Assembly (NCBI RefSeq): GCF_001436295.1
Contig: NZ_AYYY01000014.1
Span: 1-64,000, forward strand
From: Paucilactobacillus vaccinostercus DSM 20634
Lineage (GTDB): Bacteria; Bacillota; Bacilli; Lactobacillales; Lactobacillaceae
Reading direction: 5' to 3'
Length of the DNA stretch: 64,000 nucleotides
Shown here: piece by piece, positions 30,850 through 39,883 of the stretch
Position numbering within the stretch: the first letter of the stretch is position 1
Layout: the number at the start of each line of letters is the position of its first letter
Translations under genes and position numbers: made by a program
Notes under the pieces: generated by a model
What the model saw: the letters and a program-made list of their open reading frames with translations, nothing else
What the model was told of the DNA's origin: nothing
The model's database searches: none

Positions 30850-32229
30850 TTGGACAGCGGTCAGATATTAATTAATCTTGTGATTATTCTAATCACATTC
30901 TTCTTTGCCGCCTTTTTTGTGGCGGCAGAGTTTGCTCTCGTTCAGACCCGGTTAACCGCGTTGGAAGAGCAGCAAGAAGCTCGAGATAAACCATCGATGA
31001 AGCTCAATCGCGCTATCAAGATGGTCACCAACCTCAATGAGTACCTCTCAACAACTCAGGTTGGGGTTTCCGTCTGTGGGATTATCTTAGGTTGGATTGG
31101 GGAGTCTACCATCGAATCATTGTTGTTCGATGTGTTCGATCTCACCCATCTCCCGATTAGTGCGGGAGCATTGCATGGAATTGGGGCCATTATCGGGGTG
31201 CTGGTACTAACCTACCTCGAAGTGGTCTTCACGGAAATTGTACCAAAAAACATTTCTATCGATATGCCACTGCGGGTCATGATGTTTGTAACGACGCCAT
31301 TGCACTGGTTCCACATTTGTTTTTACCCCTTCGTTTGGTTGCTGAACATTTCGGCCAATGGCGTGGTGCGGATGTTGGGACTTAAACCGGCTGACGAGAC
31401 CGATGAAGTTCTCTCGCAAGGTGAGATTCTCAGCATTTCCCGGAACGCCGTTAAGGGTGGTGAGCTCGAAAAAAATGACCTCCTGTACATGGAACGTGCA
31501 TTTGAGCTCAACGATAAGGTGGCTAAAGATGTCATGGTTGACCGGACACAACTGGTCGTGATTGACATCAAGGACACCATCTCCACCGCCATTAACATGT
31601 ACCTGCAGGAAAAATATAGCCGTCTCCCCGTCGTTGCCGATAACGATAAGGATAAGATTCTAGGCTACGTCTTCAACTATGATTTAGTTCGTCAATCACG
31701 AATTGACAAGAATGTTTCTCTTAGCAAGGTGCTGCGTCACATCTCGACCACCCCAGAGTCGACACCGATTACGGAAGTCCTCCAACAAATGATTCGCAAG
31801 CGCACCCCAATCGTGGTTGTGGTTGATGAATATGGTGGTACGAGTGGAATTGTCACGGACAAAGATATTTACGAAGAACTCTTTGGTACCGTTCGTGATG
31901 AAATTGATGATGTGTCCGACGAAATCATCTTCAAACAAGATGATGGGTCCTACAAGGTTAGTGGTAAGACCACGTCATATGACTTCGAGCGCTATTTCCA
32001 AACTGATATTAAGGAATTCGACCAAACCGAGTCCGTGACAATCACCGGCTACGTCATCGATCAAGCTGACACGATCCACGTGGGAGATGTCGTTGAGGTT
32101 GGCGATTTTGACCTTGAAGTCCTTGACTACGAGAATTCCTACATCAACTGGTTTAAAGTTACCGAACACCGCGGTCGGACCAAGGCGGCGCTGGAACAAA
32201 AAATGAACGCCGAAAACGAATCCGATTAA
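30850..32229 (+). CDS. CNNM/CorC-HlyC family membrane protein (hemolysin-like)
   Basis: A 459-residue membrane protein. The N-terminal DUF21/CNNM domain (about 1-195) has four hydrophobic segments, followed by a CBS-domain pair (about 215-340, with VMVDRTQ and VVVDEYGGTSGIVT) and a C-terminal CorC_HlyC domain (about 360-445). Proteins of this type act in Mg2+ or other divalent cation export and homeostasis; the hemolysin name is historical. The start is TTG, eight bases after GAGG. It is monocistronic and ends at a terminator. Confidence 0.9.
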   Translation: MDSGQILINLVIILITFFFAAFFVAAEFALVQTRLTALEEQQEARDKPSMKLNRAIKMVTNLNEYLSTTQVGVSVCGIILGWIGESTIESLLFDVFDLTHLPISAGALHGIGAIIGVLVLTYLEVVFTEIVPKNISIDMPLRVMMFVTTPLHWFHICFYPFVWLLNISANGVVRMLGLKPADETDEVLSQGEILSISRNAVKGGELEKNDLLYMERAFELNDKVAKDVMVDRTQLVVIDIKDTISTAINMYLQEKYSRLPVVADNDKDKILGYVFNYDLVRQSRIDKNVSLSKVLRHISTTPESTPITEVLQQMIRKRTPIVVVVDEYGGTSGIVTDKDIYEELFGTVRDEIDDVSDEIIFKQDDGSYKVSGKTTSYDFERYFQTDIKEFDQTESVTITGYVIDQADTIHVGDVVEVGDFDLEVLDYENSYINWFKVTEHRGRTKAALEQKMNAENESD

Positions 32230-32250
32230 TCTTAATAATTGTCGTACCCG

Positions 32251-32290
32251 AAAGTAGCTTACGTGTTAAAATTAAGCTACTTTTTAATTT
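32251..32290 (+). terminator. Terminator after the CorC-like gene
   Basis: AAAGTAGCTT pairs with AAGCTACTTT and a T-rich tail follows. Confidence 0.75.
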
Positions 32291-32324
32291 ACGAATTTTA
32301 CTTTCCCCAAAGGAGACTCCATCC

Positions 32325-32801
32325 ATGACTAATATCAACGCACTTTACATTTCAATTGAAGGTAACACCCGTTCCTTTATCAATCGGTTGACAGCATACG
32401 CTAGTCAGCAACATGCTATCGACGACTCACTGCCACTCATCAACGCCAAAGAAATCAGCGAACAAAGCGATTTCGACGACGAACGCGACCCCTTCTTTGC
32501 TTTCGTACCGACCTACCTCGATGGGGGAAACGGCATTGATTCCGGCGTGAAGGAACTGATGACCAACGTCCTGGGCGAATACATTGCCTATCATAACAAT
32601 GCACGTCAATGCATCGGCGTCATTGGCAGTGGCAACCGCAACTTTAACGAGCAGTACTGTCTCACCGCCAAACGTTACGCCCACCAATTCCGCGCCCCAT
32701 TTTTAGCCGACTACGAACTGCGTGGGACCTCACGCGATATTGAACAAATCTATGACCTCTTGACTAAGCAAGTCAATGAATCTGCGTCTAAAGAAGCCTA
32801 G
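32325..32801 (+). CDS. nrdI: NrdI flavodoxin-like protein for class Ib ribonucleotide reductase
   Basis: A 158-residue FMN protein that supplies oxidant for assembly of the Mn(III)2-tyrosyl radical cofactor of NrdF. The phosphate-binding loop is YISIEGNTRSF near the N terminus, and IGVIGSGNRNFNEQYC and FELRGT-like residues (ADYELRGTSRDI) are diagnostic. AAAGGAG precedes the ATG. nrdE, nrdF and nrdH are not adjacent, so this is an orphan copy. It is followed after 22 bases by a nitroreductase gene, perhaps co-transcribed. Confidence 0.88.
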   Translation: MTNINALYISIEGNTRSFINRLTAYASQQHAIDDSLPLINAKEISEQSDFDDERDPFFAFVPTYLDGGNGIDSGVKELMTNVLGEYIAYHNNARQCIGVIGSGNRNFNEQYCLTAKRYAHQFRAPFLADYELRGTSRDIEQIYDLLTKQVNESASKEA

Positions 32802-32823
32802 TTTGCCAAGGGAGGTTTGAACA

Positions 32824-33588
32824 ATGACCGTTAACGAAACTATTCAAAGTCTCCTCAACCACCGTTCTGTGCGTGATTTCAAGCCACAGCCACTTGATGA
32901 CCAGACGCTTGCAACCCTCCTCGAGGTCGCCCACCAGGGCGCCTCATCCATGTTTCTGCAGGAATTCAGTATTCTGAGTATCACCGATCAGGCCATCAAG
33001 GACCAATTGGCTGAGATCTGTGGGCAAAGCCAACATCAGGTGAATCGAAACGGGCACCTCTTCGTCTTTGTCGCGGACCAGTATCGTAACCAGCTGATTG
33101 CTAGCCAACAACAGGTTGATACCACGTTGCTACATGAAACAGACCGGTTGCTCGGGTGCGTGTACGATGCCACTATCGGGGCGCAATCACTAATTACAGC
33201 CGCTGAAAGCTTGGGACTGGGAACCGTGGTGCTTGGCAGCATCCTCAATGACGCCCGCCAGGTTATCCAGCTTCTCCACCTCCCACACCTCACGTTCCCA
33301 CTCTTTGCGGTTGCCGTGGGCTATCCCAATGACCTACCAGAACAAAAGCCGCGCCTCCCACAAAGCGTGGTCAACTTTACCAATACGTATCAACTGCCGG
33401 TTGACTTTGAAGCACAACTAGATGCTTACGACACCGAGCTACAAAGCTACTACGAGCAGCGTCATCTCAATCCGCGCCGCGAAACTTTCCGTCAATCCCT
33501 CGCCCGTGAAGTAGTGAGTTCGCCACGTCACCGGCGGGAGCTCCTCGCGATTCTCAAAGAGCAGGGCTTCTTAGAACATGATCGTTAA
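32824..33588 (+). CDS. NADPH-dependent nitroreductase/flavin reductase (NfsA/FRP type)
   Basis: A 254-residue FMN oxidoreductase. LLNHRSVRDFKPQPL near the N terminus binds the FMN phosphate, and TIGAQSLITAAESLGLGTVVLGSI and AVAVGYPNDLPEQKPRLP are typical of the NfsA/FRP branch. Likely reactions are two-electron reduction of nitro compounds, quinones or free flavin. GGGAGG precedes the ATG. Placed directly after nrdI, it could share a transcript; reduction of the NrdI flavin is an attractive but unsupported idea. Confidence 0.88.
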   Translation: MTVNETIQSLLNHRSVRDFKPQPLDDQTLATLLEVAHQGASSMFLQEFSILSITDQAIKDQLAEICGQSQHQVNRNGHLFVFVADQYRNQLIASQQQVDTTLLHETDRLLGCVYDATIGAQSLITAAESLGLGTVVLGSILNDARQVIQLLHLPHLTFPLFAVAVGYPNDLPEQKPRLPQSVVNFTNTYQLPVDFEAQLDAYDTELQSYYEQRHLNPRRETFRQSLAREVVSSPRHRRELLAILKEQGFLEHDR

Positions 33589-33593
33589 TTCGC

Positions 33594-33633
33594 AAAAACG
33601 CACATTCCTCAAAATTAGGAATGTGCGTTTTTT
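33594..33633 (+). terminator. Terminator after the nitroreductase gene
   Basis: AAACGCACATTCCT pairs with AGGAATGTGCGTTT, and T7 follows. The A-run on the other side allows use by the convergent cupin gene. Confidence 0.88.
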
Positions 33634-33645
33634 TATATCAGTTTG

Positions 33646-33993
33646 CTACTGCAAAAAATCTTCGCGTTGGGGTGTAAAGCTGTCCAGTAGCTGACTGTCG
33701 TCTGCCAACGGAATGCAGCCATGAAGAACATTGGCCGGAAAGTAAATGCTGTCGCCTTCGTGAACTTCTTGAACCTGGGTACCCGTTGCTTCACGAATTT
33801 CAAACTTAAAGGCCCCCTTGAGGACGTAAGTTGTTTGCTCGTGAACGTGCTGATGAACCGGAATTGGCGCGGCTGGTGTGGCTTGCTTGAAGAACACCTT
33901 GACGTTCATCAAACTCCCGCTATGCGCTAAAATTTGCCGATACGAGTTATCATCAATCACCTGTGTTTTTAAATCTGCTTGATTAAAGAACAT
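33646..33993 (-). CDS. Single-domain cupin protein
   Basis: A 115-residue protein with one cupin barrel. Cupin motif 1 reads PVHQHVHEQTTYVLKGAFKFE with three metal-binding His/Glu candidates, and motif 2 is FPANVLHGCIPL. The metal and substrate are unknown; related small cupins act as isomerases, dioxygenases or sugar-binding proteins. It ends opposite the nitroreductase gene and shares a bidirectional terminator with gnd on its other side. Confidence 0.82.
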   Translation of the reverse strand: MFFNQADLKTQVIDDNSYRQILAHSGSLMNVKVFFKQATPAAPIPVHQHVHEQTTYVLKGAFKFEIREATGTQVQEVHEGDSIYFPANVLHGCIPLADDSQLLDSFTPQREDFLQ

Positions 33994-34014
33994 TTTAAAC
34001 TTCCTCCATTTGGC

Positions 34015-34052
34015 AAAAAAGTTCGGCCCCTTACGGTCCCGAACTTTTTTAA
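34015..34052. terminator. Terminator between gnd and the cupin gene
   Basis: AAAAAAGTTCGG pairs with CCGAACTTTTTT around a GC-rich loop. In the minus direction it ends gnd. Confidence 0.85.
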
Positions 34053-34057
34053 GCTAA

Positions 34058-34966
34058 TTATTTTGTATCTACGGCGTGACCACCAAAGCCGTTCCGCAAA
34101 GCAGCAACCACTTTTCCAGTGAAGTTGTTGTCAGCATCACGCATTGATTCGTACCGCATCATCAATGATAAGGCAATAACTGGTGTTGGTACCGCCATAT
34201 CAAGTGATTCTTGTAATGTCCATTGGCCTTCACCAGATGAATGCATCCGGCCCAGCAATTCATCCAACTTAGGATCCTTAGCAAAGGCGTCTTCTGCCAA
34301 TTCCATCAACCAGCTCCGAACAACTGAGCCGTGGTTCCATAGCTTAGCAACGGCTTCGTTGTCGTAGTTGTAGTCTGAATTTTCCAACACATCGAATCCT
34401 TCACCGATGGCTTCCATCATTCCGTATTCAATCCCGTTGTGCACCATCTTTAAGTAGTGACCAGAACCGGCAGCACCAGTGTAAAGGAACCCATCTGGTT
34501 CAGCAATTTTTTCAAAGATATCTTTCAAATACTTATCGAAGGCTTCTGCGTCGTCGCCACCGATCATGAAGTTACCACCGTTCAAGGCACCATTTTGGCC
34601 ACCTGAAGTCCCACAGTCAAAGAACTTAACGCCCGTCGCGCTCGTAACTTCATTGTGACGAAGGGAATCCTTATAAAATGAGTTCCCACCATCAACGACG
34701 ATATCGTCCTTGTCCAAAATCTTAGCTAATGTTTCGATTGTTGAATCAGTTGGCTTACCAGCTGGTAACATGACCCAGGCAATCCGTGGGGTTCCTAACT
34801 TGCTAACCAAATCTTCAAGACTATCAGCAGGGGTTGCGCCAGCTTCTTGAGCCGCAACAACGTTGTCCTTTGCCAAGTCAAATCCAACTACTTCAATTCC
34901 GTTCCGCAACATATTCTTAGTTAAGTTAAGGCCCATTTTACCAAGGCCGATCATTCCAACACGCAT
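34058..34966 (-). CDS. gnd: 6-phosphogluconate dehydrogenase, decarboxylating (short form)
   Basis: Oxidises 6-phosphogluconate to ribulose 5-phosphate and CO2. The 302-residue length and GLGKMGLNLTKNMLRNG start fit the short Gnd type (GntZ/YqeC), often NAD-dependent, rather than the 470-residue form. DCGTSGGQNGALNGG binds substrate, and KMVHNGIEYGMM holds the catalytic Lys and Asn. Divergent promoters separate it from an RpiR regulator gene that is likely its controller. With gntK at 39884 it would complete gluconate entry into the pentose phosphate pathway. Confidence 0.92.
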   Translation of the reverse strand: MRVGMIGLGKMGLNLTKNMLRNGIEVVGFDLAKDNVVAAQEAGATPADSLEDLVSKLGTPRIAWVMLPAGKPTDSTIETLAKILDKDDIVVDGGNSFYKDSLRHNEVTSATGVKFFDCGTSGGQNGALNGGNFMIGGDDAEAFDKYLKDIFEKIAEPDGFLYTGAAGSGHYLKMVHNGIEYGMMEAIGEGFDVLENSDYNYDNEAVAKLWNHGSVVRSWLMELAEDAFAKDPKLDELLGRMHSSGEGQWTLQESLDMAVPTPVIALSLMMRYESMRDADNNFTGKVVAALRNGFGGHAVDTK

Positions 34967-35021
34967 GAAAAAATCCCTCTTTCGATTAAATTTGTTTTCT
35001 TAATTTCTACTTGATGGTTTT

Positions 35022-35095
35022 ATTATATGCAAAAACCTATCAAAAATCAATAACATTGTATGAAAATTGTGAAAATTAATTATTTTTGTTATACT
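35022..35095. promoter_or_regulatory. Divergent promoters of gnd and the rpiR-type gene
   Basis: Minus strand: TTGATT (35050-35045), 17 bases, TATAAT (35027-35022) for gnd. Plus strand: TTGTGA (35067-35072), 17 bases, TATACT (35090-35095) for the regulator. The -35 elements are 16 bases apart, so one bound regulator could control both. Confidence 0.65.
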
Positions 35096-35125
35096 ATTAA
35101 TTAAAATAAAGTAGGAGGTCTCACA

Positions 35126-35968
35126 ATGACCCTTCAATTAATAGAAAGAATCTACTCAAAATACGATACCTTCGGTAATAGTAGCCACAAAATCGCTGAT
35201 TACTTTTTGAACAATCTTGCGGACTGCGATCACCAGTCAATCCAATCGCTGGCGGAAAAAATTGATACTTCGGTGTCAACTATTTCCCGTTTTGCGAAGC
35301 GGCTTGGTTATTCTAGTTACCCTGAACTGCAGCTTGCCATTAGTAACCAGCTCAAACATCCCGAAAAGATTGCGGCTGACATCGATGTGACCGATCCTAA
35401 CATCATGGTGGCCCAAAAAGTTTTCAGTTCTAACAAGTCTTCCCTGAGTAAAACACTGGATCTGCTCACTGAAGATAAACTGAACGATGCCGTTTCGCTG
35501 ATTACCAATGCGCAACAACTCAGTTTCTTTGGTTTAGGGGCTTCCGAAGTGGTGGCCTTCGATGCCTACCAAAAGTTCCTTAGAACGCAAATCACAGCGA
35601 TCTACAACTCTGATTACCATATGTCACTCATGCAAGCCGCCAAAATGACAAGTAACGACTGTGCCATCGTCATTTCCCATAGTGGTCGTAACTTGGATAC
35701 CTTGAAGATGACTAAGGTTCTACGCGAAAACAACGTTCCCATCATTGCCATTACCAGTTTTTCATCATCTGAATTGGCTAAGATCGGTGACGTTACCTTC
35801 TATTCCGTTTCAGATGATTCCAAATACCGGTCACAGGCCGTGGCATCCCTGATTTCACAAATGAGTATCATCGACTGCCTCTACATGTCGATCATGCGGG
35901 ATGAAACCGTCAACCCAAGTCCAAAATTAACGAAAATTAACGCCGTTATTAAACAAACACGGGAATAG
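35126..35968 (+). CDS. RpiR-family transcriptional regulator with SIS domain
   Basis: A 280-residue regulator. The N-terminal helix-turn-helix (about 1-77) includes SSHKIADYFLNN and TSVSTISRFAKRLGYSSYPEL. The SIS phosphosugar-binding domain (about 105-260) includes FFGLGASEVVAFDAYQKF and AIVISHSGRNLDTLKM. Such proteins sense phosphorylated sugars; 6-phosphogluconate or a related ligand is inferred from the divergent gnd gene. AGGAGG precedes the ATG. Confidence 0.9.
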   Translation: MTLQLIERIYSKYDTFGNSSHKIADYFLNNLADCDHQSIQSLAEKIDTSVSTISRFAKRLGYSSYPELQLAISNQLKHPEKIAADIDVTDPNIMVAQKVFSSNKSSLSKTLDLLTEDKLNDAVSLITNAQQLSFFGLGASEVVAFDAYQKFLRTQITAIYNSDYHMSLMQAAKMTSNDCAIVISHSGRNLDTLKMTKVLRENNVPIIAITSFSSSELAKIGDVTFYSVSDDSKYRSQAVASLISQMSIIDCLYMSIMRDETVNPSPKLTKINAVIKQTRE

Positions 35969-36004
35969 ACCGATCCTGTTTTACTTTTCACAACCTTTTT
36001 TGCA

Positions 36005-36052
36005 TAGCAAAGCCCTCATAGTTGGTTCAACCAATTATGGGGGCCTTTTTGC
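36005..36052. terminator. Terminator between the convergent rpiR-type and 2-hydroxyacid dehydrogenase genes
   Basis: AGCAAA...CATAGTTGG pairs with CCAATTATG...TTTTTGCT around TTCA. T5 lies in the plus-direction arm. Confidence 0.75.
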
Positions 36053-36122
36053 TACGCGTGGTTTGGGCGCGCGATTCTTATTTGATCATCATGACTAAAC
36101 GCCTAGCAACCAAACTGTGCTC

Positions 36123-37115
36123 CTAGATCGTTTGGGTTAATTCGCGGCCGAGTGGTTCGCCATTAACGAGGTTGCGAACGTCAGCCACACACTTCTCACC
36201 CATCCCGTGTAAGCATTCGTATGTGTATGCTGAGGTATGTGGTGTAATCAAGAAGCGGTCATTTTGCAAGAATGGGTGGTCTGCGCGAACGGGTTCCACT
36301 TCCATCGTATCAGCAGCGTAACCTGAAACCTTACCACTTTCAACGGCGGCCAGCATTGCCTTTTCATCAATCAAAGCACCACGTGCATGGTTGACAAAGT
36401 AGACGCCATCTTTGGCCTTCTTCAAGGCTTCCGCATTGATCATGTGGTAGTCTTCATCGTTTAATGATGCGTTCAATGAAATATAATCACACTGTGCTAA
36501 TAATTCATCGAGTTCAACACGTTCCACCTTAGGATTGTCTTCGAACCAGCCTTCACGAGCGTGAGGATGTGGATCAGTGACTAATACTTTGGCACCGAAG
36601 TACTGGAATAATTCAGCCACCCGGCTACCGATGTTCCCACAGCCGATCACACCGTATGTCTTACCAGTGAATTCATGTCCCATGAATTGGGCCCGGTCTT
36701 CGTAACGGTCAGCCTTGATCCGTTCTGATGAAGGTGTTGCTTGGCGAACAAGTGACAACAGGTTAGCAAGGGCATTTTCGGCAACCGCGTTCCGTTCAAC
36801 CAATGGTGGAACGATCGTTACTTTAGTACCGTGTTGCTTTGCAGCTGCAAGGTCAATGTTGTTGTAGCCGATTCCGTGACGTGAGATCAATAGCAATTCG
36901 TCTTTGTTGTCAAAGAAGTCTTGCTTGAAGAATGGTGTCACACTTGAAACGATTACGTTATAACCGTTGAGCTTTTCAGCCAATTCTTTGCCGGGAATGT
37001 TAGGGTCCACCATGAACCGATCAACGGTTCCAATGGCCTCTAATTCAGTCCAGTGTTCTTTAAATACTTGTCCGAAACTACTTGAGTTTACAACTGCAAT
37101 TTTATATTCTGTCAT
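36123..37115 (-). CDS. D-isomer-specific 2-hydroxyacid dehydrogenase
   Basis: A 330-residue NAD(P)-dependent dehydrogenase of the phosphoglycerate/D-lactate dehydrogenase family. The cofactor motif is GVIGCGNIGS (about residue 155), and the catalytic Arg, Glu and His are in NHARGALIDE, MEVEPVRADHP and ITPHTSAYT. It follows uxuB by 29 bases on the same strand, so it is probably in the hexuronate operon. A keto-sugar acid such as a 2-ketogluconate is a plausible substrate, but this is only inferred from context. Confidence 0.85.
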   Translation of the reverse strand: MTEYKIAVVNSSSFGQVFKEHWTELEAIGTVDRFMVDPNIPGKELAEKLNGYNVIVSSVTPFFKQDFFDNKDELLLISRHGIGYNNIDLAAAKQHGTKVTIVPPLVERNAVAENALANLLSLVRQATPSSERIKADRYEDRAQFMGHEFTGKTYGVIGCGNIGSRVAELFQYFGAKVLVTDPHPHAREGWFEDNPKVERVELDELLAQCDYISLNASLNDEDYHMINAEALKKAKDGVYFVNHARGALIDEKAMLAAVESGKVSGYAADTMEVEPVRADHPFLQNDRFLITPHTSAYTYECLHGMGEKCVADVRNLVNGEPLGRELTQTI

Positions 37116-37144
37116 CTTTTTTATTCCCCAATTCTCAATTAATC

Positions 37145-38791
37145 TTAGTCTACGTTTTGGCCTTTAGCAGCCAACGTGTCGTGCAATACTTGTTCGATGG
37201 CGCCGGCACCGGCAAGTTCTTGTTTGAAGTATGCTTCAACCTTGTCGCCTAAACCAACTGCGTAAAGGTCCATGTTGAAGATTGCCTTGTTGCTCAAGAT
37301 GCCCTTCACAGCATCGTGAACATCAACGTCCGCACTCCCTAATTTCAGGTCAGCAACTTGGGCGTGTAATTCATCAAACATTGGGTCTGGACTTGGTTCG
37401 AACGTTTCGCCCTTGTCGTTAATGCCCATCAAGTAACGTAACCAGGTCGCAATTACTAATGGAATGAAGTTTAAGGTCTTTGGATCGCGGTTGGCATCAT
37501 CCACATAGTGTTGGATGGTAACCCCGTAGCGAACACCCAATTTTTGCGATGTATCCGTTGCAATCCGTTGTGGTGTATCTGGAATGTATGGGTTTGGCAA
37601 CCGTTTTTGAACCAATTCGTTGATGAATGATTGTGGGTTGATTACCTTAGGATCTTGCACAACTGGTAAGCCTTCGATGTAACCAATTTGCTTGATCAAA
37701 CCAACCAAGTCGGCATTTTCCATTTCTGAAGAAATTGACTTGTAGCCTAAGATACTACCGTAAACAGCCAAGGCGGTATGCAATGGGTTCAAGCAAGTTG
37801 TAACCTTCATTTCATCAGCTGCATTCACGGTGTCACGATCCGTCATGATCACGCCGGCCTTTTCAAAGGCTGGACGACCATTAGGAAAGGCATCTTCAAC
37901 AACCAAGTAGTGCGCTTCTTCAGTGTTGGTGAAGGCCGCAATGTTAGTGTGTTTCTTTGAATGTAAGATCGTAGCATCTTCAAAGCCATCATCTAACAAT
38001 GACTTTTCAATGATTTCTGATGGGTTTGGTGTAATCCGGTCAATCATTGAAAGTGGGAAGGCAATCTTCTTGCTGTCGTTCAAATAGTCAAGGAAGGCTT
38101 GGTCAACAAAGCCGTTGTCCTTCCATGCGTTAGCAATCGTCAAGACACTGTCCTTCAAACGATCACCGTTTTGTGAGAAGTTATCGGTACTCATCAGTGT
38201 CAATGGAACAGCACCATTTTGGAAACGAGCTAATAACAAGCTAACTAGTAATGACATATTGTTTTCTGGCTTAGCTGGACCATTTTTAATATCGTTGGCA
38301 ACTGCTGGGAAGAATTCACCGGCACCATTCTTTAAGTGATAGCCTTTTTCAGTAATTGAAAATGACACAACTTGAAGGCTGGCCTGAGTGAAGTAGCCCT
38401 TCAATTCTTCAAAGCCACTAGCATCAACCGTTGCTGGGCCAGCAAAAACTGCCTTAGCAACTGAAGCAAAGAGATCACGATCCTGTGAACCATCCGCCTT
38501 AGTCACAACCCGTACGATCTTGTTGTTATATTTCTTATAAATGTCGTTAACGACAGCGTCATCGTACGTATCACTAACGATGATTCCTGAATCCATTTCG
38601 CCGTCTTCAATCAACTTGTTGGCAATTGCTGCGTGGAAAGCCCGGAACAAGTTACCACCACCAAAGTGAATCCAACGTGGTTCCTTTACGGTCTTTTCAG
38701 CCACTTTAGCGGCATCATAAGTGGGCACCGTAATTTTGCTGTCTGCGAATGCTTGCTTATTTTCTAAGTAATTGTCTGTAATTTTTACCAT
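37145..38791 (-). CDS. uxuB: Fructuronate reductase / mannitol dehydrogenase family
   Basis: Reduces D-fructuronate to D-mannonate with NADH. The 548-residue length and the IHFGGGNLFRAFHAA cofactor motif fit the long-chain polyol dehydrogenase family. The K-x4-N-x2-H catalytic motif is KVTTCLNPLHTAL (near residue 330). Mannitol or tagaturonate activity cannot be excluded, but uxaC and uxuA elsewhere in the window support fructuronate. A cre site matching 13 of 14 bases lies about 65 bases upstream. Confidence 0.8.
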   Translation of the reverse strand: MVKITDNYLENKQAFADSKITVPTYDAAKVAEKTVKEPRWIHFGGGNLFRAFHAAIANKLIEDGEMDSGIIVSDTYDDAVVNDIYKKYNNKIVRVVTKADGSQDRDLFASVAKAVFAGPATVDASGFEELKGYFTQASLQVVSFSITEKGYHLKNGAGEFFPAVANDIKNGPAKPENNMSLLVSLLLARFQNGAVPLTLMSTDNFSQNGDRLKDSVLTIANAWKDNGFVDQAFLDYLNDSKKIAFPLSMIDRITPNPSEIIEKSLLDDGFEDATILHSKKHTNIAAFTNTEEAHYLVVEDAFPNGRPAFEKAGVIMTDRDTVNAADEMKVTTCLNPLHTALAVYGSILGYKSISSEMENADLVGLIKQIGYIEGLPVVQDPKVINPQSFINELVQKRLPNPYIPDTPQRIATDTSQKLGVRYGVTIQHYVDDANRDPKTLNFIPLVIATWLRYLMGINDKGETFEPSPDPMFDELHAQVADLKLGSADVDVHDAVKGILSNKAIFNMDLYAVGLGDKVEAYFKQELAGAGAIEQVLHDTLAAKGQNVD

Positions 38792-38840
38792 TTTTATAGC
38801 TCCCTCCAGCTAAATAATTAGTAACATAAAATCAACTGAT

Positions 38841-38867
38841 ATACTAGTATGCCTGAATACGCTTTCA
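38841..38867 (-). promoter_or_regulatory. Operator-like palindrome and cre site before uxuB
   Basis: ATACTAGTAT (38841-38850) is a perfect 10-base palindrome preceded by AACTGAT, a string also found in the gntK operator candidate. TGAATACGCTTTCA (38854-38867) matches cre except at one position. Confidence 0.5.
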
Positions 38868-38944
38868 TTATAACGCACATTTCAAAACTGTCAATGATTA
38901 TTTTAAGAATCCCGATTTAACAACGTTTAGCGGCTCTTCACGAC

Positions 38945-39640
38945 CTATTTTTGATCGTCTAATTCCGTATTTTGGTCAAAATAATCTGGAAATTTTTCCA
39001 AAAGACTTGGTAATTCCGTTAACATCAACCGTAAGTGAGACTCGGCGGTAAAGCGTACCCCTTCGACATTGCGTTCTTTCACAGCCTGATAAATCCCATT
39101 GTGTTGGTCAAGCAGCGTGTCCCAGTTCAACTTAGCCACTTCCAACCGTAACCAACGGTACCGGTTCAGGTGCATATTAATCATCTGTAACCAGTCCCAA
39201 ATCATCTCACGACCGGCACCAATGTAAAATAATTTATGAAACTCTTCATCTAAGTCAAAGAATAAGTTATTGTTGCCTTCCTTGGCGGCCTGCTTTTGCC
39301 GAGCCAAGTTCTTTTCTACTTTTTTAAACATGTCATCACTGGCGTTAATCGAAAATTGGAGTAACACATCTGGATCAATCTTACGCCGCAAAAATTGCGC
39401 CGTCTCTGCCGATTTCAGATCAATTTTGGTCACATACGTCCCACTTTGCGGAACGACTTCTACTAATGAATACCGTTCCAATCTGATAATGGCTTCCCGT
39501 ACCGGAGTCCGTCCGATTCCTAAGTCCTGAGAAACGATCTTTTCAGAAATCTTTTGTCCCGGATAGTATACGCCGTGCAAGATTTGATATTTTAATTGGT
39601 TGTACGCATCCATGCGCATATTCGTTGATAACTCTTCCAT
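38945..39640 (-). CDS. GntR-family regulator, FadR subfamily (FCD domain)
   Basis: A 231-residue regulator. The N-terminal winged helix (about 10-75) includes GQKISEKIVSQDLGIGRTPVREAIIRLE. The helical FCD ligand domain (about 90-215) has conserved metal-binding His/Asp candidates (DLDEEFHKLF, ESHLRLM). The gene lies between uxuB and gntK and is divergent from gntK, so it is the likely hexuronate or gluconate-responsive repressor of both. The ribosome binding site is weak. Confidence 0.88.
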   Translation of the reverse strand: MEELSTNMRMDAYNQLKYQILHGVYYPGQKISEKIVSQDLGIGRTPVREAIIRLERYSLVEVVPQSGTYVTKIDLKSAETAQFLRRKIDPDVLLQFSINASDDMFKKVEKNLARQKQAAKEGNNNLFFDLDEEFHKLFYIGAGREMIWDWLQMINMHLNRYRWLRLEVAKLNWDTLLDQHNGIYQAVKERNVEGVRFTAESHLRLMLTELPSLLEKFPDYFDQNTELDDQK

Positions 39641-39758
39641 TGTTTGCTCACTTCTTAATTTATGAATTTTGTTTTTCAGACCATTATACTCGTTTCGATT
39701 TAAGAAAACGATACCACAAAATCAGTGCCAGTTGCCGATAAAAAAATTTTATTTTCAA

Positions 39759-39817
39759 AACTGATATATCTGTTATTGACTTTTACGTGTGTATTTTGTA
39801 TTATGTAAGCGTTAACA
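39759..39817 (+). promoter_or_regulatory. gntK promoter with GntR-like operator and cre site
   Basis: AACTGATATATCTGTT (39759-39774) is a 16-base palindrome with one mismatched pair, just before the -35 TTGACT (39776-39781). A 17-base spacer leads to -10 TATTAT (39799-39804). TGTAAGCGTTAACA (39804-39817) is a perfect cre over the transcription start, so CcpA would repress. Confidence 0.68.
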
Positions 39818-39883
39818 GATGAATCAGCCTCCATCTTTAAGCCTCGAATACAACCAAGCATCCAAATTAGGAGGGAATTTTCA

